Of a stretch of DNA of 12,545 nucleotides, positions 6,765 through 12,545 are shown in pieces (within the stretch, counting starts at the first letter, position 1; every line of letters starts with the position of its first letter). Source of the DNA: an uncultured Oscillospiraceae bacterium (GTDB lineage: Bacteria > Bacillota > Clostridia > Oscillospirales > Ruminococcaceae); the NCBI GenBank assembly GCA_900539195.1, contig UQBC01000050.1:1-12545 (forward strand), given 5' to 3'. Both the position numbers and the translations under genes were made by a program. The notes under the pieces were generated by a model that did no database searches, was not told where the DNA came from, and worked only from the letters and a program-made list of their open reading frames with translations.

Positions 6765-6835
6765 TGAATATTACCTTAACATTATGTAACGCCGTTACAC
6801 AGCATCTCATATTTCGGACTATGTAAAGGTTATCA

Positions 6836-6864
6836 TTGACAGCCGCTTTAGCTAAAGCTACAAA
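6836..6864 (+). promoter_or_regulatory. Upstream candidate pfk promoter with palindrome in the spacer
   Basis: TTGACA (6836-6841), 17 bp, TACAAA (6859-6864). The spacer contains the perfect 14-bp palindrome GCTTTAGCTAAAGC (6845-6858), which is where a repressor would block RNA polymerase. The -35 is perfect and the -10 is weak. Confidence 0.45.
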
Positions 6865-6889
6865 AATAAATCCGTTTATGAATTTTAGG

Positions 6890-6918
6890 TTGTAAAATCA
6901 TCTTTATAATGGTACAAT
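6890..6918 (+). promoter_or_regulatory. Downstream pfk promoter
   Basis: TTGTAA (6890-6895), 17 bp, TACAAT (6913-6918), the -10 preceded by TGG to give an extended -10. It lies about 43 bp before the start codon and is the better placed of the two candidates. Confidence 0.6.
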
Positions 6919-6960
6919 AATCACGCAGTAAAGCAAAAATTGACGGAACGGAGAAAAACC

Positions 6961-8163
6961 ATGAACATAGCTATTGCGCAGTCGGGCGGACCTACAGCGG
7001 CGATAAACTCTTCACTCTGCGGAGTATTTGACGAGGCGGAGAAGTATAACGAGATTGACAGAATATACGGTTCGCTGAACGGCATAGAGGGTATACTGAA
7101 CGATAACCTCATCGACCTCAAGGAAGTGCTTATCACAGAAAACGACAAACAGTTACTGAAGCGTACACCCTCAACGGTGCTTGGCTCATGCCGTTTCAAG
7201 CTGAAAAACAGCAGCGATGACGACAGCGACTACAAACGTATCACCGAAACATTCACAAAGCACGGCATAAAGGCGTTCTTCTATATCGGCGGCAACGATT
7301 CGATGGATACAGTAATGAAGCTTGACGCTTATTTCAAGGAAAATCACATTGATATTAAGGTAGTCGGCGTACCGAAAACAATAGACAACGACTTACCTCT
7401 TACCGACCACACGCCCGGTTTCGGCTCTGCGGCAAAATATGTTGCGACAACATTACAGGAAATAATCCGTGACAGCCGTGTATACTCCATTCCGTCCGTT
7501 ACGATAGTAGAAATAATGGGTCGTGACGCAGGATGGCTCACTGCGTCGTCCTGCGTACTGCGTGCTAACGGTGAACCCGCTCCCCACCTTATATATCTTC
7601 CCGAAAGCGACTTTTCGCAGGAGCGTTACCTTGAGGACGTGAAAAGAATATCCAAAAGATACAAGGCTGTTATAGTTGCAGTATCCGAGGGTATAGACTG
7701 TCTTGCAAGCCGTTCGGAAGCCACCGACGCATTCGGTCATAAATATCTGTCGGGCGTGGGAAAATATCTTGAAGAGCTTACCCGTGACCACTTAGGCTGC
7801 AAGGTGCGTTCGATAGAGCTTAACGTAATGCAGAGATGCGGCTCGCATATAGCCTCTCTAACCGACCTTGACGAAGCGTGGAGAATAGGTGCGGCGGCAG
7901 TAAACGAGGCGCTCAAATACGGCGGCAGCGGCGTAATGATGGGTTTTAAACGAATCAGCAACAATCCTTACCGTGTCGGCATCGCTCCGCTTGACGTAAG
8001 AGAATGTGCAAACAAAGCGAAATATTTCCCGAAAGAGTGGATAACGCCAGAGGGAAACAACGTTACGATAGACGCACTGAATTACTTCCTGCCTCTTATA
8101 CAGGGCGAGCCGAAGATAGATTATCTCAACGGCATACCCGTACATTTCAGGCTTGACCAGTAG
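6961..8163 (+). CDS. pfp: 6-phosphofructokinase, pyrophosphate-dependent type
   Basis: A 400-residue PfkA-fold enzyme that phosphorylates fructose 6-phosphate to fructose 1,6-bisphosphate in glycolysis, in the cytosol. Motifs in order: AIAQSGGPTAAINSS (about 4-18); GGNDSMDT (110-117); VPKTIDNDLPLTDHTPGFGS (137-156) with catalytic Asp142; EIMGRDAGWL (about 184-193); a late MQRCGS block. Asp113 replaces the Gly of ATP-enzymes (GGDGS) and Lys139 replaces the Gly of PGTIDND; these two changes mark the pyrophosphate-using enzymes, for which the reaction is reversible. Residue 112 is Asn where E. coli PfkA has the Mg-binding Asp103. The ATG at 6961 has GGAACGGAG upstream; a TTG at 6940 is in frame but lacks a site. 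Donor use is inferred from motifs. Confidence 0.92.
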   Translation: MNIAIAQSGGPTAAINSSLCGVFDEAEKYNEIDRIYGSLNGIEGILNDNLIDLKEVLITENDKQLLKRTPSTVLGSCRFKLKNSSDDDSDYKRITETFTKHGIKAFFYIGGNDSMDTVMKLDAYFKENHIDIKVVGVPKTIDNDLPLTDHTPGFGSAAKYVATTLQEIIRDSRVYSIPSVTIVEIMGRDAGWLTASSCVLRANGEPAPHLIYLPESDFSQERYLEDVKRISKRYKAVIVAVSEGIDCLASRSEATDAFGHKYLSGVGKYLEELTRDHLGCKVRSIELNVMQRCGSHIASLTDLDEAWRIGAAAVNEALKYGGSGVMMGFKRISNNPYRVGIAPLDVRECANKAKYFPKEWITPEGNNVTIDALNYFLPLIQGEPKIDYLNGIPVHFRLDQ

Positions 8164-8176
8164 GATTTCAGCCATA

Positions 8177-8205
8177 TTGACAAATATCTGCATATATGCT
8201 ATACT
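8177..8205 (+). promoter_or_regulatory. Strong promoter of the small ORF/LRR leader
   Basis: TTGACA (8177-8182), 17 bp, TATACT (8200-8205), with TGC giving an extended -10. It begins 13 bp after the pfk stop codon, and initiation would be near 8212. It is among the best promoters in the window. Confidence 0.8.
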
Positions 8206-8255
8206 GTCTGCGGAAAGAAAAGTTTAATAACGAAAGCTTTTGTCAGGGGAACAGT

Positions 8256-8318
8256 ATGAAAACGACAGATATTTTCGCATTAAGCTTAAAATTGTATATT
8301 TTTGTCACATTGGCATAG
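8256..8318 (+). CDS. Candidate 20-residue leader peptide or small hydrophobic protein
   Basis: ATG at 8256 opens a 20-codon frame, MKTTDIFALSLKLYIFVTLA, with GGGG 6 nt upstream as a fair ribosome binding site. The last 14 residues are mostly hydrophobic. It lies about 44 nt after the predicted transcription start, and its TAG stop sits inside the ascending arm of the terminator at 8312-8342. A ribosome reaching the stop would cover that arm and could prevent termination, so a leader peptide coupled to the downstream LRR gene is plausible. It could equally be an independent small protein or chance. There is no run of one codon that would point to an amino-acid signal (four Leu, scattered). Confidence 0.4.
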   Translation: MKTTDIFALSLKLYIFVTLA

Positions 8319-8342
8319 TTCTGCGGAGAACTATGCCTTTTT
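8312..8342 (+). terminator. Intrinsic terminator upstream of the LRR gene (possible attenuator)
   Basis: A perfect 11-bp stem GGCATAGTTCT/AGAACTATGCC, GCGG loop and five T residues. It lies between the promoter at 8177-8205 and the LRR start at 8385; only 42 bp separate it from that start, with no good second promoter. It can serve as the pfk terminator, the end of a small RNA, or an attenuator for the LRR gene. Confidence 0.85.
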
Positions 8343-8384
8343 GTATATAAACCATAAAACTAAACGGAAAAGAAGGAATTACAG

Positions 8385-10250
8385 ATGAAATTTGTAAAAT
8401 GCCTCACTGTAGCATTAACTGTACTTGCGCTCAGCGTTATATGCGCAGTATGCGCCGCAGCGTCAGACGGCATCATCGCATCGGACGGCTACTATGAGTA
8501 TAAGCTCGAAGATGACGGAACCGCAACTATCGTAAGATATGTCGGTAATGATATCAGAGCCGATGTCCCTGCAAAAATCGGAGGCAGAAATGTAGGCAGG
8601 GTAGAAAACATTTTCAACGGCAACGAAAAAATCATATCCGTCACAATTGCAGACGGCATACCTGAACTGGCAGATAATATATTCAGTTCGTGCAGTTCTC
8701 TGACATCGGTAAAGCTTCCGTCGACACTGAAAACTGTGCCGAACGGTGCATTTGCATACTGCCCTAAGCTTACATCAATTACAATTCCCACCGGAATAAC
8801 AGGTATAGGCGAAAAGGCGTTCTACTGGTGTGATGCACTGAGTACGGTAAATATGCCGACGAAGTTTGACTATATCGGAAAGCAAGCCTTCTATGCCTGC
8901 AAGTCGCTCAAAAGCATAAGCATACCGACAGGCGTCAAAACGATCGATATACAAACCTTTGCAAGCTGTATGCTTCTTCAGAAGGTCACTCTGCCATCTA
9001 CTGTAACAACTATCGATCAGGGCGCATTTGAAATGTGTCTTTCGCTCAACAGTGTAAACCTACCGGAAAATCTTGAAGAAATCTCAGATAACGCTTTCTG
9101 CTTCTGCGATGTTCTTGATAATATAACCATACCGTCGAAAGTAAAATTTATCGGCAGCAACGCTTTTGCAGACTGTGCATCGCTCAGTAAAATCAACATC
9201 CCCTCAAGCGTTAAATTGATCGGAAACAACGCTTTCAGCCGATGTGGAAAGCTCGCATCCGCAACTGTTGAGGCAGGCAGTAAGTCTTTCTGCAACGAAA
9301 ACGGCGCATTATACACAAAGGACCTGAGTAAGCTGATCCTTTATCCCGCAAAAAGAGCGGGGACATCTTTTAAGGTTTCAGACAAGACCTATGATATCAA
9401 GCCTTATGCTTTCTATAAGGCGGAAAATCTGACAAGCGTCACACTTCCTTCCAAGCTTTCCTCTATAGACGAGTGTGCATTTTACGGCTGCACGGGTATA
9501 AAGACAATCACCGTTCCGCAGTTTGTAACATACATAGGAAAAAGAGCCTTCGGGTTTTACCACAAGATCAATGTAACTGCGGATCAGAAGATCGACGGGT
9601 TCAGAATCCGAGGATACAAAAACTCAATCGCACAGCTCTATGCAAGCGAAAATGATATAAAATTTGAAATTATAGTTGCCGCCCCTGCGGCTGTAACCGG
9701 TTTAAAAGCAACCGCAACAACAAGCACGTCGGTTACTCTCGGATGGCATTTCACCGTTAATGCAGACGGTTATGAAGTTCAGCAGTATAAAAACGGCAAG
9801 TGGACGGATATATTCACTTCGTCAAAAGCTACCGATACAAGCTATACCGTAAAGGGCTTAAAGGCAGGCACAGCAGGTTACAGATTCCGCATAAGAGCAT
9901 ACAAGACCTATGGCAGTTCAAAGCAGTACGGCTCGTGGAGCAGTGAGCTTAAGGTCAATACAAACCCCTACGGCGTGAGCGGCTTCAAGGTAAAATCAAA
10001 ATCAAGCACAAGCGTTACTTTACAGTGGAATAAGGGTACTACCGCAAGCGGTTATCAGCTACAGCAGTATAAAAACGGCAAGTGGACGAATATATTCACT
10101 CCGTCAAAGGCTACCAAAACAAGCTATACGGTCAAGCGCCTGAAAGCTAACACAAGCTATAAATTCAGGATCAGAGCATACAAGACTTACGGAAACACAA
10201 AACAGTACGGCTCATGGAGTAAAGAGCTTACAGCAAAAACAAGCAGATAA
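8385..10250 (+). CDS. Secreted BspA-like leucine-rich-repeat protein with two Fn3 domains
   Basis: A 621-residue exported protein. Residues 1-26 form a signal peptide (basic start, long hydrophobic core, cleavage near CAAA/SDG). About eleven to twelve Treponema-type (LRR_5) repeats follow from about 60 to 400, each of the form NAFxxCxxLxxIxIPxxVxxI; between repeats nine and ten is the non-repeat insertion with NGALYTKDLSKLILYP, typical of BspA-like proteins. Two fibronectin type III domains (437-530 and 531-621) end the protein. No sortase motif, dockerin, SLH domain or C-terminal membrane segment is seen, so how it is held at the surface is unclear. BspA-type repeats are often linked to binding of host or matrix proteins; the partner here is unknown. 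GAAGGA lies about 8 nt before the ATG. Confidence 0.92.
   Translation: MKFVKCLTVALTVLALSVICAVCAAASDGIIASDGYYEYKLEDDGTATIVRYVGNDIRADVPAKIGGRNVGRVENIFNGNEKIISVTIADGIPELADNIFSSCSSLTSVKLPSTLKTVPNGAFAYCPKLTSITIPTGITGIGEKAFYWCDALSTVNMPTKFDYIGKQAFYACKSLKSISIPTGVKTIDIQTFASCMLLQKVTLPSTVTTIDQGAFEMCLSLNSVNLPENLEEISDNAFCFCDVLDNITIPSKVKFIGSNAFADCASLSKINIPSSVKLIGNNAFSRCGKLASATVEAGSKSFCNENGALYTKDLSKLILYPAKRAGTSFKVSDKTYDIKPYAFYKAENLTSVTLPSKLSSIDECAFYGCTGIKTITVPQFVTYIGKRAFGFYHKINVTADQKIDGFRIRGYKNSIAQLYASENDIKFEIIVAAPAAVTGLKATATTSTSVTLGWHFTVNADGYEVQQYKNGKWTDIFTSSKATDTSYTVKGLKAGTAGYRFRIRAYKTYGSSKQYGSWSSELKVNTNPYGVSGFKVKSKSSTSVTLQWNKGTTASGYQLQQYKNGKWTNIFTPSKATKTSYTVKRLKANTSYKFRIRAYKTYGNTKQYGSWSKELTAKTSR
9693..10247 (+). 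repeat. Tandem duplication encoding the two Fn3 domains
   Basis: Units at 9693-9974 (94 codons) and 9975-10247 (91 codons). The stretch encoding QQYKNGKWT, from 9780 and again from 10062, is nearly identical at the DNA level with a 282-bp period, and so is the end of each domain (RIRAYKTYG, KQYGSWS). The similarity at silent positions indicates a recent duplication or ongoing gene conversion. Confidence 0.85.
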
Positions 10251-10254
10251 AGCT

Positions 10255-10284
10255 AACGGGTATCGGACTTCCGATACCCGTTTT
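10255..10284 (+). terminator. Intrinsic terminator of the LRR/Fn3 gene
   Basis: A 12-bp stem AACGGGTATCGG/CCGATACCCGTT, ACTT loop, then TTTT, starting 5 bp after the stop. It lies between convergent genes. The minus-strand flank (TTAGCTTTA) is only mildly T-rich, so use in that direction is possible but weaker. Confidence 0.9.
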
Positions 10285-10299
10285 GCATAACCGCTTATA

Positions 10300-10716
10300 T
10301 CAATCAAACTTCGTTATCTGCGGATTTCTGCAATGCTGAAGAAGATAGAGCACTTCTTCACTCTTTACAAAGTACGACTGTGAATAAGTATCATCAACAT
10401 AGAAATCAAGCAGGAATTTATCCTCCCATTCATGAAGCGACACTTTGAGCTTTTCCTTTATTCCGTCGTACTTGTCACCGAACAAAGCTCTCAACCCTTT
10501 TCCTCTGCGTAAAAAGCCGTAAACGAACATTGCTCCTCGAAAGCACGGCAGAAGCTGTGAGTAGATCGGCGAATCACGGCGAAACTCGATAACTACCTTC
10601 TGCTCAGTAAGCCCTCCGGGTGCGTCCCTGTCCTCAGGGAGCACAGTCCTGAACTTTTCGGGCGGCATTATCGTGCCGAGCTCGATGAATTCTGCATTTT
10701 CATAGGGTGCTGTCAT
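10300..10716 (-). CDS. Hypothetical soluble protein, 138 residues
   Basis: I do not recognise this family. The product has no signal peptide or membrane segment, is rich in charged and aromatic residues, and appears to be one small alpha/beta domain: a predicted strand-rich middle (QKVVIEFRRDSPIYSQLLP, then FVYGFLRRGKG) and acidic/aromatic stretches (HEWEDKFLLDFYVDDTYSQS). A helical end follows (SEEVLYLLQHC). The gene looks real: AAGGAAGGA lies about 7 nt before the ATG, and a TTGAAC/TATAAT promoter is found at 10762-10790. It is read by itself, convergent with the LRR gene and downstream of pucR on the same strand. Confidence 0.8.
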   Translation of the reverse strand: MTAPYENAEFIELGTIMPPEKFRTVLPEDRDAPGGLTEQKVVIEFRRDSPIYSQLLPCFRGAMFVYGFLRRGKGLRALFGDKYDGIKEKLKVSLHEWEDKFLLDFYVDDTYSQSYFVKSEEVLYLLQHCRNPQITKFD

Positions 10717-10761
10717 AATATATCCTTCCTTTCGTCTTCATATAAAACTATCGATGTCTTT

Positions 10762-10790
10762 ATTATATATGCGCCGTTTTGTCAGTTCAA
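10762..10790 (-). promoter_or_regulatory. Promoter of the 138-residue hypothetical gene
   Basis: The minus strand reads TTGAAC (10790-10785), 17 bp, TATAAT (10767-10762), about 46 bp before the start codon. This makes the gene independent of pucR. Confidence 0.7.
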
Positions 10791-10835
10791 CGAGCGGACG
10801 CACAATATACTTAAACCATAGCACAGCAAACCGGC

Positions 10836-11990
10836 TTAAAGGAATTCCTTTATAAAGAATGAAAGCATAAGCCTCAGCTTGTCCTCATAATTCAGCTCAC
10901 AACCGAGAATTTCCTTTATACGTCTGAGCTTGTAGTTTACCGTGTTGCGATGGACAAATGTCAGCCTTGCGACCTCCTGTACACTGCTGTCGTTTTCAAG
11001 ATAGCACTTGAGCGTTTCCATATAATCCGTGCCGTTGGCGCTGTCGAATTCTTCAAGCGTACCCAGCGTTTCGTCATATATCTCGTGCAGTACCGATGTA
11101 TCTTTTATATGTACAAGCAGCTTGTATATGCCCATATCGCTGTAGCCTACGCAGTTTTCGCCGTGCAGGGTCGCCACCTTGAGCGCCATTACCGCCTTGC
11201 GGTAACCGTCGGATATTGCGGTGTACCCCTGCTTTGACGGGCTTATGCCGCAGGTGAGCTTTGCTCCGTATTTGCCGGAATTGAAGATAGAATCGAATGT
11301 GGAAAAAATCTTCCGCACATCTTCTTCCTTACAGTCCGGACAGACAACAACAAGATTTTTATCCTGGAAGAAAAAGCTGAACTGTTTTCCGCTTGTATTC
11401 AGCACCTTCTGCATATCGCCCGTGACCGCTTTCTTAAGCTCATCATCGCCAAGGCCTGTATCGGAAAAAACACATACACCGACGCAGTATTCCGATGTCG
11501 GAAAATAACTGCGCCGTTCAAGCGTGGATTTATATCCCGCCTCATTTTCGGGGGAAAATATCAGATTGCGTAAAGCGGTGGCGAGCGCTGTTTCTATTTC
11601 TTCGCCAGTTACTATCCTGTGACAGAAGTCATAGGTGATATCTATAAGCTTTACCTCCCACGGTACACTAAACAGCGGAAGTGAATTGAGGTCACAGCAG
11701 TCCTTTACGCTCTGCGGTATACTCTTTATATATTTACCGGTGTTGATAACAAGCGCACTGCAACGTTTTTCGACAAGCTCTTCAACAAAGCTGAGCAGGT
11801 GACCTTCATCGTTTATTCCGACCCCTGTCATAAAGACTATTTCGTTTCCGTGAAGAAAAGGTGACACATCAGCGTTTTCAACCAGATGCACCCAGCGGAC
11901 GTAGTTCCCCAGTCCCTCTTTTCCCGCAACAAGCTTCATAACGTAATTCGCCTGTGCATTTGCACATAGCTTTGATACTGTAATTGACAC
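10836..11990 (-). CDS. PucR-family transcriptional regulator
   Basis: A 384-residue DNA-binding regulator. The N-terminal PucR-type domain (about 1-125) shows the conserved LVAGKEGLGNYVRWVHLVEN stretch; the middle (about 150-300) is a degenerate GGDEF-like/CdaR-type region; the C-terminus (about 325-382) is the PucR helix-turn-helix with VQEVARLTFVHRNTVNYKL and the usual RRIKEILG helix. I choose GTG at 11990, preceded by AGGGGTGAG, because the protein then begins right at the family domain (VSITVSKL); the same frame is open back to an ATG at 12068 and beyond. Relatives regulate purine, amino-acid or related nitrogen catabolism. The divergent ABC transporter is the likely target, by position. 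The ligand is unknown. Confidence 0.9.
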   Translation of the reverse strand: MSITVSKLCANAQANYVMKLVAGKEGLGNYVRWVHLVENADVSPFLHGNEIVFMTGVGINDEGHLLSFVEELVEKRCSALVINTGKYIKSIPQSVKDCCDLNSLPLFSVPWEVKLIDITYDFCHRIVTGEEIETALATALRNLIFSPENEAGYKSTLERRSYFPTSEYCVGVCVFSDTGLGDDELKKAVTGDMQKVLNTSGKQFSFFFQDKNLVVVCPDCKEEDVRKIFSTFDSIFNSGKYGAKLTCGISPSKQGYTAISDGYRKAVMALKVATLHGENCVGYSDMGIYKLLVHIKDTSVLHEIYDETLGTLEEFDSANGTDYMETLKCYLENDSSVQEVARLTFVHRNTVNYKLRRIKEILGCELNYEDKLRLMLSFFIKEFL

Positions 11991-12019
11991 ATTCTCACCC
12001 CTTTTTCTTTTAAGATAGC

Positions 12020-12061
12020 AAAAACCGCCAAAGCTCCCTTGTTGCCCGACAGCCTTGGCGG
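12020..12061 (-). terminator. Intrinsic terminator in the pucR leader (candidate attenuator)
   Basis: On the minus strand the arms CCGCCAAGGCT (12061-12051) and AGCTTTGGCGG (12035-12025) pair over 11 positions including one G-U, around a 15-nt loop, and are followed by five T residues. It lies between the pucR promoter (12086-12114) and the pucR ribosome binding site, so any pucR mRNA must pass through it. Confidence 0.7.
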
Positions 12062-12085
12062 TGTTCATCTCGTTTATTGATATAG

Positions 12086-12114
12086 AGTATAACACGGTTT
12101 TGCATAATTGTCAA
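12086..12114 (-). promoter_or_regulatory. pucR promoter
   Basis: The minus strand reads TTGACA (12114-12109), 17 bp, TATACT (12091-12086), with TGT giving an extended -10. Start near 12079, leaving a leader of about 90 nt before GTG 11990. Confidence 0.85.
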
Positions 12115-12137
12115 GCAAATATTGCAAAATTCAACTA

Positions 12138-12188
12138 CAGCACAAACAAATCGTCTTTCTTTAGGTGCTCTGCACAATTCAGCACAAA
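12138..12188. promoter_or_regulatory. Direct repeats between divergent promoters (candidate regulator sites)
   Basis: CAGCACAAA occurs at 12138-12146 and again at 12180-12188, 42 bp apart (about four helical turns), between the -35 boxes of the divergent pucR and ABC-transporter promoters. A PucR binding role is inferred from position only. Confidence 0.3.
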
Positions 12189-12193
12189 TGCTA

Positions 12194-12222
12194 TTGCAAT
12201 GCGCTTTTAAGCGTGATATAAT
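12194..12222 (+). promoter_or_regulatory. Promoter of the ABC-transporter operon
   Basis: TTGCAA (12194-12199), 17 bp, TATAAT (12217-12222), with TGA giving an extended -10. The spacer holds an inverted repeat CGCTT-N2-AAGCG (12202-12213), a possible operator. Confidence 0.75.
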
Positions 12223-12270
12223 GCAGTTAAGCCGAAAGGAAACAGTGAAATAAAACAAAAAGAAACTTGC

Positions 12271-12309
12271 AACGGCGCAGAAAATGATTTCTGCGCCGTT
12301 TTGTTTTGC
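12271..12309 (+). terminator. Intrinsic terminator in the ABC-transporter leader (candidate attenuator)
   Basis: A 13-bp stem AACGGCGCAGAAA/TTTCTGCGCCGTT with an ATGA loop, followed by TTGTTTTG. It lies about 42 nt after the predicted start of transcription and 52 bp before the ATG of the ATPase gene, with no second promoter evident in between. Confidence 0.8.
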
Positions 12310-12360
12310 AGGAATAAAAAGATAAGACTTGCAAAACAGGAAAGAAAGGAGTGCTTAGAA

Positions 12361-12545
12361 ATGAGTGAAAAGGTAAACGCACCGGAGATCTCGGTAAAGA
12401 ACGTCAGCATGGTGTTCTCCGACAGCAAAGGCAACCCGGTACAGGCACTTAAGAACGTAAGTATTGATATTCAGAAAGGTGAATTCATATCGCTCCTCGG
12501 TCCTTCCGGCTGCGGTAAATCCACACTTCTTCGTATAGTATCGGA
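12361..12545 (+). CDS. ABC transporter ATP-binding protein, NitT/TauT type (N-terminal fragment)
   Basis: Only the first 61 residues are present; the rest lies beyond the right edge. An AAGGAG site is 9 nt before the ATG. The start of an ATPase domain is clear: ISVKNVSMVF, an A-loop region, LKNVSIDIQKGEFISLLG, and Walker A GPSGCGKST at 47-55. The wording resembles the SsuB/TauB/NrtD group, which power uptake of nitrate, sulfonates, taurine, pyrimidine precursors and similar small molecules. The substrate needs the missing permease and binding-protein genes. Divergent from a PucR-type regulator and read from a promoter with a leader terminator. Confidence 0.88.
   Translation, partial: MSEKVNAPEISVKNVSMVFSDSKGNPVQALKNVSIDIQKGEFISLLGPSGCGKSTLLRIVS

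Noticed and set aside
6940..6960. TTG start extending phosphofructokinase by seven residues
   Set aside because: It has no ribosome binding site and overlaps the site used for ATG 6961, which begins exactly at the family's N-terminal motif.
8207..8327. Eight-base repeat TCTGCGGA near the leader start and in the terminator loop
   Set aside because: Short, not complementary to any competing arm, and no antiterminator could be built from it.
10838..10851. Palindrome AAAGGAATTCCTTT at the pucR stop codon
   Set aside because: It has no loop or T-tract suitable for a terminator and mostly encodes the last codons of pucR.
12233..12254. Two-codon minimal ORF (GTG AAA TAA) after AAAGGA in the ABC leader
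   Set aside because: Too short to be meaningful and easily due to chance in A-rich DNA.

Overview
The window looks like a chromosomal segment of a low-to-mid GC anaerobic Firmicute, most likely an Oscillospiraceae/Ruminococcus-type gut bacterium. The clues are strong AGGAGG-like ribosome binding sites, consensus sigma-A promoters with 17-bp spacers (several with an extended -10), a pyrophosphate-type phosphofructokinase, a BspA-like leucine-rich-repeat surface protein and Ser/Thr-rich lipoproteins. The genus is an inference. No rRNA, tRNA, CRISPR array, transposase or phage gene was seen.

Layout. Positions 1-6238 hold mostly minus-strand genes: the N-terminus of a lipoprotein (cut by the window edge), an RmuC-family protein, a methyl-accepting chemotaxis protein, and a two-gene unit made of an SGNH/GDSL esterase-like lipoprotein followed by a small membrane protein. 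Between rmuC and the chemoreceptor lies a GC-rich, gene-free stretch of about 300 bp that folds into roughly ten consecutive hairpins. Three nearly identical terminator hairpins, each with a C(UUCG)G tetraloop on the minus strand, sit at 1723-1746, 2125-2148 and 4358-4383.

Positions 6239-10250 are plus-strand: a MazF-type toxin without an adjacent antitoxin, a PPi-type 6-phosphofructokinase with two candidate promoters, then a strong promoter, a 20-codon small ORF and an intrinsic terminator lying upstream of a 621-residue secreted LRR/Fn3 protein. Positions 10300-11990 return to the minus strand: an unrecognised 138-residue protein and a PucR-family regulator. A divergent intergenic region at 11991-12360 then leads to the start of a NitT/TauT-type ABC transporter ATPase that is cut by the right edge.

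How the parts fit. Much of the window is housekeeping or accessory, but its non-coding DNA is unusually structured. Three transcripts (the small-ORF/LRR transcript, pucR and the ABC transporter) each have a good promoter, then an intrinsic terminator, then the gene's ribosome binding site, which is the arrangement expected of transcription attenuation. The chemoreceptor leader also contains two hairpins with a competing alternative pairing. PucR plausibly regulates the divergent ABC transporter; this is inferred from position only.
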